Part shown: piece by piece, positions 8,366 through 17,904 of the stretch
Layout: the number at the start of each line of letters is the position of its first letter
Numbering within the stretch: the first letter of the stretch is position 1
Source of the DNA: CAZJUP01 sp964549275
GTDB lineage: Bacteria; Fidelibacterota; Marinisomatia; Marinisomatales; TCS55
DNA length: 64,000 nt
NCBI GenBank assembly: GCA_964549275.1
Contig: CAZJUP010000005.1
Location: forward strand, 62,001-126,000
Direction of reading: 5' to 3'
Notes under the pieces: model-generated
Database searches by the model: none
The model's input: the letters and a program-made list of their open reading frames with translations, nothing else
What the model was told of the DNA's origin: nothing
Program-made: the position numbers and the translations under genes

Positions 8366-9835
8366 TTACCCTTCTGAAACCTGATAGTTAGGCGCTTCTT
8401 TCACAATTCGTACCTCATGGGGATGGTTTTCTTTTACGCCGGCAGCTGTTGTTTGAATAAACTCAGCTTTCCGATGAAAATCGGTTATATTTTTCGCACC
8501 GCAATATCCCATAGAAGACCGCACTCCACCCATGAGTTGATGAATTGTACTGCGCGCTGAACCTCGGTAAGGCACAATGCCTTCTATCCCTTCAGGAACA
8601 AGTTTAGTTGCTTCAGCTCCTTCCTGAAAATATCGGTCACCGCTTCCCTTTTTCATGGCTCCTAATGAACCCATTCCCCGGTAAGTTTTATATTGCCGAC
8701 CTTCATATAAAACCATTTCTCCTGGGCATTCATCCATTCCGGCTAAAAGACTCCCCAACATGACCACGTTAGCACCACCGGCCAGAGATTTGGCTATATC
8801 CCCACTATACCTCAATCCACCATCAGCAATGATAGGGATATTATGGTTTGCTGCTTCATCTGCACATTCCATAATGGCGGTTAACTGAGGAACACCAACC
8901 CCGGCAATCACCCGTGTTGTACAACTGGCTCCGGCACCAATCCCCACCTTTACACAATCTACGCCTGCATCAACTAACGATTTTGTCCCATCAGAAGTCG
9001 CAACATTTCCAGCAATCACCTGTACATTTCCAACCGATGATTTGATTTTTTCCACAGATTTTAATACACCGGCAGAATGACCATGGGCTGTATCGATTAC
9101 GATTACATCTACATCAGCCTGGGCCAAGGCCTGGGCTCTTTCAATTGCTTCTTCAGAAACACCGACAGCAGCACCAACGCGCAATCGACCTCTGCTATCT
9201 TTGCATGCGCTCGGAAAATCTTCTTTCTTCTGAATATCCTTGACCGTAATTAATCCTACTAAAACCCCATTATCATCCACAACAAGCAGTTTTTCTATCC
9301 GATGCTTTTGGAGCATTTCTTTGGCAGCTTCTAACGTCGTTCCCTGTGGAACGGTAATAAGATTCTTTGATGTCATTCTTTCTGTGACCAATAAATCATC
9401 ATTGGACTCGAAACGGATATCTCGGTTTGTAAGAATTCCCACCAATTTACCTTTTGCTACGACAGGCAGCCCACTAATATGATAATTAGCCATGACTGCT
9501 TTTGCATCCCGTATGGTTTTATCTGAAGAAAGAGTCACCGGATTCACAATCATACCACTTTCTGACCGTTTTACTCTATCCACCAATGTCACTTGATTTT
9601 TTATAGTCAAATTTTTATGAATAATACCCAATCCCCCTTCCCTTGCTAACGCAACAGCCATATCACTTTCTGTCACAGTATCCATTGCTGCAGATAAAAT
9701 TGGAATATTTAACTGAATGGCGTTCGTCAATTTTGAGGATAGACTCACGTCTCTAGGAAGGATGTGAGATTCCTGCGGTACCAGCAGGACATCATCAAAA
9801 GTCAAAGCCTGAATGAATGGGGGGCGATTCTTCAC
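8366..9835 (-). CDS. guaB: Inosine-5'-monophosphate dehydrogenase
   Basis: A 489-residue enzyme that oxidises IMP to XMP with NAD+, the first committed step of guanine nucleotide synthesis. The N-terminus TFDDVLLVPQ is the family start. A CBS-domain pair is inserted at roughly 95-205. The catalytic loop is GIGAGASCTTR with the nucleophile C305; most GuaB have GIGPGSICTTR, a minor substitution. The flap region with YRGMGSLGAM and the C-terminal GGVRSSMGYCG block are intact. Length matches E. coli GuaB (488). It is 4 bp downstream of hutH, so both are probably on one transcript, which ends at the shared terminator with rpsT. Confidence 0.96.
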   Translation of the reverse strand: MKNRPPFIQALTFDDVLLVPQESHILPRDVSLSSKLTNAIQLNIPILSAAMDTVTESDMAVALAREGGLGIIHKNLTIKNQVTLVDRVKRSESGMIVNPVTLSSDKTIRDAKAVMANYHISGLPVVAKGKLVGILTNRDIRFESNDDLLVTERMTSKNLITVPQGTTLEAAKEMLQKHRIEKLLVVDDNGVLVGLITVKDIQKKEDFPSACKDSRGRLRVGAAVGVSEEAIERAQALAQADVDVIVIDTAHGHSAGVLKSVEKIKSSVGNVQVIAGNVATSDGTKSLVDAGVDCVKVGIGAGASCTTRVIAGVGVPQLTAIMECADEAANHNIPIIADGGLRYSGDIAKSLAGGANVVMLGSLLAGMDECPGEMVLYEGRQYKTYRGMGSLGAMKKGSGDRYFQEGAEATKLVPEGIEGIVPYRGSARSTIHQLMGGVRSSMGYCGAKNITDFHRKAEFIQTTAAGVKENHPHEVRIVKEAPNYQVSEG

Positions 9836-9839
9836 TTCA

Positions 9840-11366
9840 TTAACCTATTGTAACATAATGGGTTATACAATTTCTAATTTTTCCGGATTGAATGAGCTCT
9901 GTAATGACCTCAATATCCTCAGAATAAGGGTGGTCTCCTTTTGAAAATTTTATATGGCGTTTGAGTAAATTCATTACCGGTTTTATTCCTTTTCCTGGTT
10001 TCATTTTTTTGTGAAATCGCGCATTAACTCCTGAGCTCACTAACAATTCAATGGCCAGGATTGCACATACATTTTCCAAAATTCTGAGACATTTTCGACC
10101 TGCCCAAGGGGCCATGCTTACAAAATCTTCTTGCCCCGCAGATGTAGAAATGGAATCGACACTTGCTGGATGAGCTAAGGATTTATTTTCGGATGCCAAG
10201 GCAGCACTGGTGACATGTGCAAGCATATAACCGGATTCTAAACCGGGATTATTTGTTGCAAAAGGAGGAATGTTTTCGCCTATCCCTTTCATAAAATAAT
10301 GAATACGACGCTCAGAGATGGCCCCTATTTCTGAAAGGGCAATGCTTAATCCATCCATAGCTTGGGCAATGGGCTCGGCATGAAAGTGTCCTGAATTCAC
10401 GACCTCACCATTTTTGAGAATAATGGGATTATCACTAACAGAATTAATTTCATTGTTGACTATTTTTTCCGCCGATGAAAATATTTCACGACTCGCTCCA
10501 TGCACATGTGGAATACATCGAATGCAATAAGGATCCTGTATCCTCTCACAGGATTTATGCGAAGATACAATTTCACTATCTGCTAACAGTTTCCAAACAT
10601 TTTTTGCGGTTAGATGCTGTCCTTTATGTTTCTTTAATTTGTGGATGATTGGACGAAATACTGCCCGTGATGATAAACTGGCCTCCGTTGATAATGCCCC
10701 GGATATATCAGCAGTTAATAGAAGATTATCTGCTTCTGCCATTGCTTTCACCGCTAGGGCAGTTGAAACCTGCGTTCCATTGATAAGACTCAATCCTTCT
10801 TTTTCTTCCAAAACAATGGGCTTTAATCCTGCTTCTTTTAAGGCTAACATGGCGGGCATGACTCTATCCTGATAATGAACTTCCCCTTCACCAATAAGTG
10901 CCCGGGCCAAATGTGCTAACGGAGCAAGATCTCCACTGGCTCCAACTGAACCCTTTCTCGGAATAACCGGAAGAATATCATGATTAAGCATCTCTACCAT
11001 CAACTGTACCAAGTCCAAACGAACTCCGCTGTACCCTTTTGCAAACGTCAGAATTTTCAATGCCATAACCACTCGGGTAATCCCTAAATCCAAGGGCTTT
11101 CCTACTCCACAAGCATGCGAACGAACCAAATTTAACTGAAGCAATCTTCTGTCTTCCGGACTAATAGAAACTTGAGCCAGTTTTCCAAAACCGGTTGTTA
11201 CACCATATATCATTCGATTTTCTTTTAAGATTATTTTCAGTTGCACATGGGAATCTTGAATGCATTTCTTAATTTTAGGTGAGAGGTAAAGCCGGACGGG
11301 ACCTTTTAATAAAGGGATAAAATCTTGCCACTGAATGATGCGGTCTGAAATTTTAAGGCTACCCAT
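9840..11366 (-). CDS. hutH: Histidine ammonia-lyase
   Basis: A 508-residue MIO-type lyase that deaminates L-histidine to urocanate. The Ala-Ser-Gly triad that cyclises into the MIO electrophile is at 143-145 in GSVGASGDLAPL, and the catalytic Tyr lies in YGVTTGFG (54-61). LVRSHACGVG matches histidine lyases rather than tyrosine lyases, which have a His/Leu in that loop. RIQDPYCIRCIPHVHG is the family's substrate-loop block. Urocanase and imidazolonepropionase genes are not adjacent, so the rest of the Hut pathway, if present, is elsewhere. No convincing ribosome-binding site precedes the chosen ATG. guaB follows after 4 bp. Confidence 0.93.
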   Translation of the reverse strand: MGSLKISDRIIQWQDFIPLLKGPVRLYLSPKIKKCIQDSHVQLKIILKENRMIYGVTTGFGKLAQVSISPEDRRLLQLNLVRSHACGVGKPLDLGITRVVMALKILTFAKGYSGVRLDLVQLMVEMLNHDILPVIPRKGSVGASGDLAPLAHLARALIGEGEVHYQDRVMPAMLALKEAGLKPIVLEEKEGLSLINGTQVSTALAVKAMAEADNLLLTADISGALSTEASLSSRAVFRPIIHKLKKHKGQHLTAKNVWKLLADSEIVSSHKSCERIQDPYCIRCIPHVHGASREIFSSAEKIVNNEINSVSDNPIILKNGEVVNSGHFHAEPIAQAMDGLSIALSEIGAISERRIHYFMKGIGENIPPFATNNPGLESGYMLAHVTSAALASENKSLAHPASVDSISTSAGQEDFVSMAPWAGRKCLRILENVCAILAIELLVSSGVNARFHKKMKPGKGIKPVMNLLKRHIKFSKGDHPYSEDIEVITELIQSGKIRNCITHYVTIG

Positions 11367-11474
11367 TGATTAATTTAGTCATTCACCGGAACACAGAACA
11401 AGGATAAGGATTTGAGAGTTAAGATAATAATATGGGGATTGGATTGTACCTTATAAAAATAGTATTCTTTATCG

Positions 11475-11505
11475 TTGATATAACCTGAAATAATCTTTTT
11501 ATACT
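11475..11505 (+). promoter_or_regulatory. Possible sigma70-like promoter before the yecH-like gene
   Basis: TTGATA (11475-11480) and TATACT (11500-11505) resemble -35 and -10 elements, with a 19-bp spacer that is longer than ideal. The -10 ends 24 bp before the ATG, and a GGAG ribosome-binding site lies between them. Weak evidence based on pattern only. Confidence 0.35.
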
Positions 11506-11529
11506 GAATAAATTACTTGCGGAGATACA

Positions 11530-11769
11530 ATGAAACAAATACATGGACACGAAGTAATGGAAATGATGCTTCGAACCGGGAAAAAATATACTCAACAAGA
11601 GTTGAAAGAAGATATCCTACTTACTTTTGGCGAAGATGTACGATTTTTCACCTGTTCAGCAGAAAATATGACAGCGGAGGAAATTATTCACTTTCTTGCA
11701 AATAAAGGGAAATTTATTTTATCTGACCAAGGATTTAATACACATCCTTCAAAAATCTGTGACCATTAA
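11530..11769 (+). CDS. YecH-family (DUF2492) putative metal-binding protein
   Basis: A 79-residue protein with the YecH/DUF2492 N-terminal signature IHGHEVMEMML, a Lys/Tyr-rich centre, and C-terminal FNTHPSKICDH. The His and Cys residues (HGH, CSAENM, HPSKICDH) are the reason this family is predicted to bind metal; its role is not established. A GGAG ribosome-binding site is 8 bases upstream. It starts a short plus-strand group with a membrane protein and a cupin. Confidence 0.8.
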   Translation: MKQIHGHEVMEMMLRTGKKYTQQELKEDILLTFGEDVRFFTCSAENMTAEEIIHFLANKGKFILSDQGFNTHPSKICDH

Positions 11770-11803
11770 ACTGAGCAGACCACTTCATGACTAAACATAA
11801 AGA

Positions 11804-12013
11804 ATGAAAAATAAACTTAAAAGACTAAACCTAGCTCAGTTCTACATTCAACTCGTAACTGCAATTTTGTTTATGTATATCGCCCTTACCACGTCTCCCT
11901 TCAATATCGTCAGATTGCTCATTGCTATTCTACTGATTGCCGGGTGGTCACTGGGATTCATAAAACATCGAACAGTGAGACGAAGATTAAGACGCCGAGT
12001 AGAGAAAAATTAA
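11804..12013 (+). CDS. Small membrane protein of unknown function
   Basis: A 69-residue protein with two hydrophobic segments (about residues 11-30 and 34-52) and a strongly basic tail (HRTVRRRLRRRVEKN), which by the positive-inside rule would be cytoplasmic. I do not recognise a family. It lies 34 bp after the yecH-like gene and ends 29 bp before the cupin start, in the same direction. Confidence 0.6.
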   Translation: MKNKLKRLNLAQFYIQLVTAILFMYIALTTSPFNIVRLLIAILLIAGWSLGFIKHRTVRRRLRRRVEKN

Positions 12014-12042
12014 ATCTTTCTAAGAAGAATACAATATCTTGT

Positions 12043-12405
12043 ATGCCGACACTCATTAAATCCCCCTCCATCATAAAATCTTCGGGGAATAAACCCAAAC
12101 GTATCGAAGAATTTATCGGTCGCATCAATTCCAAAAACGAATCATTAAGTATCGCCAGAATGATTTCACTCGGAGGTTGGGTTGAACCAGGCCAAAGACC
12201 AGAATTTCATGAGTTCACTCTTGTGCTAAAAGGGATGCTAAAAGTTGAATTCGATGGCGGTAGTATAGAAGTTAAATCCGGTCAAGGAGTTACTACTGAA
12301 CCGGGCGAGTGGGTGCGGTATAGCTCTCCTTCTCCTGAGGGCGCTGAATACATTGCTGTATGTTTACCCGCATTCTCCCCTGAAACTGTCAATCGGGATA
12401 AATAA
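12043..12405 (+). CDS. Cupin-domain protein
   Basis: A 120-residue single-domain cupin. The core reads ARMISLGGWVEPGQRPEFHEF, then LVLKGMLKVEF, VKSGQGVTTEPGEWVRYSSP and a final strand, the two cupin motifs in order. Motif 1 retains a single His (FHEF) and motif 2 lacks the usual His, so metal binding is doubtful. The frame is open 33 codons further upstream, but those codons overlap the previous gene and include no good start, so ATG at 12043 is preferred (AGAAG lies about 16 bases before it). Function is unknown; cupins of this size are often sugar- or amine-binding accessory proteins. Confidence 0.7.
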   Translation: MPTLIKSPSIIKSSGNKPKRIEEFIGRINSKNESLSIARMISLGGWVEPGQRPEFHEFTLVLKGMLKVEFDGGSIEVKSGQGVTTEPGEWVRYSSPSPEGAEYIAVCLPAFSPETVNRDK

Positions 12406-12424
12406 GAACAGACTCCTTCGAATG

Positions 12425-15265
12425 TTAAGATACCAATTCTTCCACTCTGTTAAAGACTTTCATTTGCGTTGGAACCGCATCGCTAAATAAGCTTCCATAC
12501 CGCTTATTTACGATACGATCGTCTAAAACTATAAATATACCTTCATCATAGGTTGTACGAATTAACCGTCCAAATCCTTGCCTGAATCGTATAATCGCTT
12601 CAGGCAAGGCAAACTGCATAAATTTATTATCACCTTTTGCCTCTAATCGTGCACCATAGGCCTTTATAACTGGTTCCGTTGGAACATCGAAGGGTATTTT
12701 TGTTATAATGAGTATTTCAAGTAAATCCCCCGGGAGGTCAACGCCTTCCCAAAAAGCATTGGTCCCAAATAATATCCCATTTTTATTTTGATGCATTCCC
12801 CGAATAATTCCCTGTCTCGAAGTTCCCCGAGTTTGAGCAAATACTGGAAGGTCCTTTCCCCCAGGTATTTGCTTTAATGCGGCCAATGTTTTATTTAATG
12901 TATCCCTTGAAGTAAATAAGGCCATAATCCTTTTATCGTAATATTTATGACAGGCATATACAATTTCAGCAATTAGAGATGGATTTTGGCTGTCAGTATG
13001 TGAATATTGAAAATAATCTACTTGTTCATGATAAATGAATGGGCTTTCAAATACCGCTAGCTTTTTTCGATTGAATTTAACATTATCCAAACCGGTACGC
13101 CGCAGGAAATACTCAAAAGTATCATCCGTTCTCAGTGTTGCGCTGGTGAGTATACAATTTTCGATTGTTGAGAATAAGCCTCGGGTTAAATCATCAGCTA
13201 AATCAATAGGTGCTCCTTGGATTGTAACCACAAATGATGTGGGGCCTCCGGAATAATTTCTAAAAACACCTTCAAACCAATAGACCCACTCTTCATTTTG
13301 ATTCCGGGTAAGATTTTGAATAAGGGATAAGGCTTCAGTTATGAGAATTTCACCATGGTCGAATAATTGGTGTAATTCGGGATAGTCTTCCCTTTTTTCA
13401 TCCAATGAAAGAAGTTTATCCTTCAATCTTTCTACCGCGACAAGAACTGCGCTAAATTCATGGGACAGGGCTGACAATTCCCCATCCACTGGGCCAAACT
13501 CCTCCATAAGGTTTTTGATGATAATTTTTCCTGAATATTGTGCATTCGGATTGAATCTGTCTTTGATTTGGTCTCCCAATTTTTCAAAAAATTCTGAAAG
13601 AGATTTTCTGCCTCTTTCTACTGCGACAACCAAATCATCCCGAAGTTTAATGAGTTCTGAATGCAATCCCCCTACTGATTTCAAACTATTATTCCAACGG
13701 GATGAAGACGGTTTCTGCGGATCAACCCTATCGAGAAAAAAGGACATAGCACGTTTATCCAAAATCATGGTGAGTTGGTTATAAGCCGCATTAATAAGAT
13801 TATGAGCTTCATCTATTATCACGGTTTCATGAGGCGGTAAAAATCCAGTGCCATTACTGTTCACAGCCTGTTTCGCTCGTGTTTCAGAAATAAGCATGGC
13901 ATGATTCACAATCAATATCTGGGCATTGTATACTGCCTTTTTAAGAGGGCCAAAAAAACAACCGTTATGCCTCCCGCATAAATGGGTCGTACAAAATCCG
14001 GGTTCACTCTGAACCATGGCGCGAAGTTTGAATATTTTTGGTCCCATAAATCCTGGGCATTCATCCAAATCCCCAGTTTTCGTCCATTGCAGCCATACCA
14101 AAATCGGTAAAAGAGTTACAGCATCTTCACCATCCAGTAGTTTTTCCCCACTGCCCAGGAGCCAGTTCAATCGCGTCTTACAAAGATAGTTATTTCTTCC
14201 CTTTAATACTGCCGCCTGGATTGGGACATTCAGCGCAGCAGCCAACTGGGGTAAATCTTTTGTAAATAATTGATCCTGAAGATGTTTTGTATAGCAGGAT
14301 ATGACCACCGGCCCATTATTTTCATACGTCTGTGCCCTTTTCAATCCTGAAAATAAATAGGCCATACTTTTCCCTAATCCTGTTCCTGCTTCTACAATCC
14401 CAATCCCTATATTCTCTAAAAGTACACTTTCGACAAACTGGGCATACTTAATCTGGTTTTTTCTTTCTTCAAACCGGTTGAATGTCTGACTTAATAATCC
14501 ATTTTCCTGAAAGACATTCTTTACTTCCAGAGAGTCAATCGTCTCGGTGCCTTCATGATAAAAAACATTATTAGACATTGTTTTGTCAATAGGTGAAACC
14601 ACTAATCCATTTTTTAAATCACCAGTTCGAGCGAGTGTATTAGCTAAATCGATGAATAATGCTTTATTATACACATCAAAAGGCTTAATTAAGGCCACAA
14701 TTTTTGACACCAACTCCAAAGGATAGCTTGAAGCCTCCATGACCAGTTCAATAAAAATTCTACCACAATTTTCTGTATCAGCTTCTGCCCGGTGTGCCTC
14801 TGCAATTGAAAGTCCGTAATAATCTGATACCGCGCTTAAATTATGTGTAGGCTGGAAAAATAAAAAAGATCTGGATAATGGAAGGGTATCATAAAAATTT
14901 CTTTCGGGTAGCCATTTCCCATGCCGTTCCTCCATACTAGAAAGAAATTTCCAGTCGAACGATGTATTGTGGGCAACCATTGGGGTATCTCCCAAAAATT
15001 CAAAAAACGAATCAACTATATTATCTTCTGTCGGGGCATCAGAAACCATTTCATTGGTAATTCCCGTAATGTCCGAAATAAATGATGAGATTGGAATTTC
15101 AGGGTTAATAAGAGAAACAAATCTGTCAGTCGGGTTTCCGTCTTCAAACCTAATAGCTGCAATTTCAATAACTTTATCCGTATTTGGATCTAAGCCAGTG
15201 GTTTCAAAATCAAAGGCAATAAATGTATTAAGATTCAGATCAGCGAGAAGAGAGCTACGTTCCAT
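12425..15265 (-). CDS. dinG: DinG-family helicase with N-terminal DnaQ-type 3'-5' exonuclease
   Basis: A 946-residue two-enzyme protein. Residues about 10-175 form a DEDDh exonuclease: FDFETTGLD (Exo I), AHNTSFDWKFL (Exo II) and HRAEADTENC (Exo III) all retain the acidic residues and His. The rest is an XPD/DinG superfamily-2 helicase with Walker A EAGTGLGKS, Walker B/DEAH in VIIDEAHNL, and a C-terminal motif VI RFRQGFGRLIRT. Cysteines in GRNNYLC, FCTTHLC and HNGCFFG are placed like the 4Fe-4S ligands of XPD/DinG enzymes. B. subtilis-type DinG also has the exonuclease fusion. It probably acts in DNA repair or R-loop removal. It is the last gene of the alaS operon. Confidence 0.9.
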   Translation of the reverse strand: MERSSLLADLNLNTFIAFDFETTGLDPNTDKVIEIAAIRFEDGNPTDRFVSLINPEIPISSFISDITGITNEMVSDAPTEDNIVDSFFEFLGDTPMVAHNTSFDWKFLSSMEERHGKWLPERNFYDTLPLSRSFLFFQPTHNLSAVSDYYGLSIAEAHRAEADTENCGRIFIELVMEASSYPLELVSKIVALIKPFDVYNKALFIDLANTLARTGDLKNGLVVSPIDKTMSNNVFYHEGTETIDSLEVKNVFQENGLLSQTFNRFEERKNQIKYAQFVESVLLENIGIGIVEAGTGLGKSMAYLFSGLKRAQTYENNGPVVISCYTKHLQDQLFTKDLPQLAAALNVPIQAAVLKGRNNYLCKTRLNWLLGSGEKLLDGEDAVTLLPILVWLQWTKTGDLDECPGFMGPKIFKLRAMVQSEPGFCTTHLCGRHNGCFFGPLKKAVYNAQILIVNHAMLISETRAKQAVNSNGTGFLPPHETVIIDEAHNLINAAYNQLTMILDKRAMSFFLDRVDPQKPSSSRWNNSLKSVGGLHSELIKLRDDLVVAVERGRKSLSEFFEKLGDQIKDRFNPNAQYSGKIIIKNLMEEFGPVDGELSALSHEFSAVLVAVERLKDKLLSLDEKREDYPELHQLFDHGEILITEALSLIQNLTRNQNEEWVYWFEGVFRNYSGGPTSFVVTIQGAPIDLADDLTRGLFSTIENCILTSATLRTDDTFEYFLRRTGLDNVKFNRKKLAVFESPFIYHEQVDYFQYSHTDSQNPSLIAEIVYACHKYYDKRIMALFTSRDTLNKTLAALKQIPGGKDLPVFAQTRGTSRQGIIRGMHQNKNGILFGTNAFWEGVDLPGDLLEILIITKIPFDVPTEPVIKAYGARLEAKGDNKFMQFALPEAIIRFRQGFGRLIRTTYDEGIFIVLDDRIVNKRYGSLFSDAVPTQMKVFNRVEELVS

Positions 15266-15299
15266 AAATCATTACAAATTAAAATCAAATACATTCATA

Positions 15300-16103
15300 T
15301 TATTCTCGGTTGTCGTCGATATCCACTTTAAACGTAGGGCTCACAAATCCATGACAAAAATAATGATAAAACCGAAGTCCCCAGAACAAGATAATTAAGG
15401 GAATTAAAAACCACGGAAATCGCGCACTTAAAAACATAGCCGGAATAAATATGCCGTAGATTCTAGCTCTTTGAATGTGTCGTACATGAGCAGGAAATAA
15501 AAGTGCGACCAGTGGGAACAGGACATATACCATAGCAGCAGTGCTCACGATTGGGTCATCCATTATAATCCCTAAAATACTCGATATCAGGGTAAAAATA
15601 AATCCTATTACCAATGGAAGCAATTGGTCCGTTTTTGAAGAAACATATCTTTTACCAGAATCATTTTCCATTATAGGAATGGAATACACTACCCAAATAC
15701 CCATGGTTAAAAACATATATGGAATACTTTTATATAAGCTCTCACTGGAAAAATCGATAAGAACTGTTCCCATGCTAAAAAGGATGAATCCCACAAAAAA
15801 GTAAAACATTCCCGACTTAATGGAGTTCACGACACTGGGAAACATAGGAAATCGGGCTAATATGCTGTTCCATAGACCCCCAATAAACATTAAGGCAAAC
15901 AGCCCCCAGGAAAAAGTCGACATTTTCCAGAAGAAATACCTATCCCCAGCTTCAAAAACGACGTTGGCTCCAGCTAAGACCATGATCCATCCCCAAAACC
16001 ACCTTTGCGGGTACCATACCATTATTGGATTTAAAAGATTAAATATTTTTTGTAAAAATAAGTACCCGGAAGAATTGATTTTAAACCATCTTGCTACCAA
16101 CAT
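15300..16103 (-). CDS. Multi-pass membrane protein of unknown function
   Basis: A 267-residue protein with about seven to eight hydrophobic segments rich in Phe and Trp, and a short acidic C-terminus. I do not recognise a domain and see no catalytic motif. It follows the NSS transporter gene by 4 bp and precedes dinG by 34 bp, so it belongs to the alaS operon. It could be an accessory to the transporter, but this rests only on position. Confidence 0.6.
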   Translation of the reverse strand: MLVARWFKINSSGYLFLQKIFNLLNPIMVWYPQRWFWGWIMVLAGANVVFEAGDRYFFWKMSTFSWGLFALMFIGGLWNSILARFPMFPSVVNSIKSGMFYFFVGFILFSMGTVLIDFSSESLYKSIPYMFLTMGIWVVYSIPIMENDSGKRYVSSKTDQLLPLVIGFIFTLISSILGIIMDDPIVSTAAMVYVLFPLVALLFPAHVRHIQRARIYGIFIPAMFLSARFPWFLIPLIILFWGLRFYHYFCHGFVSPTFKVDIDDNRE

Positions 16104-16107
16104 AGAA

Positions 16108-17469
16108 TTAAATCACACCGATGGCATTGAGAAAAACAATAAATATCATTACTGGTGCTAAATACTTTAAGAATCCTTTCCAAACACTTAATACCCAGGG
16201 TTTTTCTTCAAATAACTTCTCGGTACCTTTTTTTAACTCAATCAATGCCTTATCAAATCCCCATATCCATGCAACAAAAATGGAAATGAAAAATCCACCA
16301 ACCGGTAATAAAATATTGGATGCTAGATAATCTGCAATATCGAAGAATGTTTTATCAAATATTTTCACTTCGGCCATGAGATTAAAGGATAAGGCACTTG
16401 GAACTCCAACAAGGAAAGTAACAAAACCAAAAACCATTACTGCGTGATGTCTTGCCCATTTTAATTCATCAACGAAAAATGCAACAACCACTTCTAGTAA
16501 CGATATCGCAGATGTGAGTGCTGCAACTGTGAGCAAGGTAAAAAACAGAAATCCCCATAAAATTCCCCCGGGCATTTTTGCAAAAACAACTGGAAGTGTA
16601 TGGAAAATCAATCCGGGACCCGCGGCAGGATTTTGCCCCATGGCAAAGACAGATGTGAAAATGGCCACACCAGCCAATATAGCAATAAAAGTATCCAGAA
16701 AAACGATTTGTAAAGAAGACCCAGGTATACTATCTTTTTCAGACAAATAACTTCCATAAGTCATCATGGCACCCATACCCAAACTGATTGTGAAAAAGGC
16801 ATGCCCTAGTGCTACGAGAATAGATTCTGCACTTATTTTAGACCAATCAGGTTCCCATAAAAAGACCAGACCCTTCTCTGCTCCGGGAAGCGTTATACCT
16901 CTGATCACCAAAATCACAAGCAAAATGAACAACAGTGGCATCATAATTTTGCTTCCTCTCTCGATCCCTCCTTTTACTCCAGCATAAACTACAGCCATGC
17001 ACATAGCAGAGAAAAATGCGTGAAATCCAACTGTCCAAGTCACACTTCCCGTCAGGGATTCAAAATGCTGCGAGGCGAGATTCGGTTCAGTAAATTGAAT
17101 AAATACCCCTCTAATTGATTCAATCATATACCCTAATGACCATCCTGCAACGACACTATAGAAAGATAAAATCACAAAGCCGGCTATAACACCCATACTT
17201 CCAATGGCTGTCCAAAATGGCGCTCCGCTTAAAGATTTAAACGCTCCCACTGGGTTTCGCTGGGTAGTTCGTCCTAAAAGTACTTCTGCTACTAATACAG
17301 GCAGACCGATGAGCATAATACATACAAGGTAAACGAATACAAAGGCTGCACCACCATTTTCTCCTGCGATATAAGGAAATTTCCAAATATTCCCAAGACC
17401 GATTGCCGATCCTGCCGCGGCTAAAATAAAACCAAATTTTGACCCCCAATGTTCCCGTTTTTGTTCCAT
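16108..17469 (-). CDS. Sodium-dependent transporter, neurotransmitter:sodium symporter (NSS/SNF) family
   Basis: A 453-residue LeuT-fold symporter importing an amino acid or similar substrate with Na+. The N-terminal WGSKFGFILAAAGSAIGLGN followed by WKFPYIAGENGGAAF is the highly conserved TM1-TM2 region that contributes the Na+ and substrate sites. About eleven to twelve membrane segments follow, and SSFS/TSAIS-like helix breaks are seen. Bacterial members usually have 11 or 12 TMs and 440-500 residues. The substrate cannot be read from sequence. The adjacent genes (ridA, DUF5683) do not settle it. Confidence 0.9.
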   Translation of the reverse strand: MEQKREHWGSKFGFILAAAGSAIGLGNIWKFPYIAGENGGAAFVFVYLVCIMLIGLPVLVAEVLLGRTTQRNPVGAFKSLSGAPFWTAIGSMGVIAGFVILSFYSVVAGWSLGYMIESIRGVFIQFTEPNLASQHFESLTGSVTWTVGFHAFFSAMCMAVVYAGVKGGIERGSKIMMPLLFILLVILVIRGITLPGAEKGLVFLWEPDWSKISAESILVALGHAFFTISLGMGAMMTYGSYLSEKDSIPGSSLQIVFLDTFIAILAGVAIFTSVFAMGQNPAAGPGLIFHTLPVVFAKMPGGILWGFLFFTLLTVAALTSAISLLEVVVAFFVDELKWARHHAVMVFGFVTFLVGVPSALSFNLMAEVKIFDKTFFDIADYLASNILLPVGGFFISIFVAWIWGFDKALIELKKGTEKLFEEKPWVLSVWKGFLKYLAPVMIFIVFLNAIGVI

Positions 17470-17475
17470 AAATCT

Positions 17476-17904
17476 CTACTTTTCCTTGTTTGTTTCTTCC
17501 AAATCTTCTTCCATTACCATTCGAAATGGCTTTAAATGTGCATCAACTACGGCATCAATCAAACCGTAAAAATAAATAAAACCCACCCACCATGCATATT
17601 TGTTTCGTTTTTCCAAATACCGATGTTTGGACAGTGCCATGCTATCATCATAATTTTTATACGCATCCGAATTAACGGACCACCGCCAAACGGCCAATCC
17701 CATTGCACCCAATAGCACTCCTGCCTTAACCGGACGGTGATTATAAACCTGCCCTCCTCCAGGAATCAAGGCATAATAGGCTGCTTTTTTCGGAGATACA
17801 GTTAAGGTGTCTTGAGATTGCGATTGAGAAAATCCTTGCTGAAAGCTTATGACAGCTATCCCAAAAATAATTCCTACCCTATTCAATTTCTTAAACCACA
17901 GCAA
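17476..17904 (-). CDS. DUF5683 membrane protein
   Basis: A 142-residue protein with an N-terminal signal-like hydrophobic segment (about 11-26), then a DUF5683 pattern: PKKAAYYALIPGGGQVYNHR, a second hydrophobic segment beginning LLGAMGLAV, and a third near WWVGFIYFYGLIDAVVDAHL. The family is common in the Bacteroidetes-Chlorobi-Marinimicrobia group; its function is unknown. The start overlaps ridA by 14 bp and the stop is 6 bp before the NSS gene. Confidence 0.75.
   Translation of the reverse strand: MLWFKKLNRVGIIFGIAVISFQQGFSQSQSQDTLTVSPKKAAYYALIPGGGQVYNHRPVKAGVLLGAMGLAVWRWSVNSDAYKNYDDSMALSKHRYLEKRNKYAWWVGFIYFYGLIDAVVDAHLKPFRMVMEEDLEETNKEK

Noticed and set aside
11944..12042. Longer N-terminus for the cupin protein
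   Set aside because: These codons overlap the previous gene, are low-complexity Lys/Ser-rich and have no ribosome-binding site; ATG 12043 gives a normal cupin.
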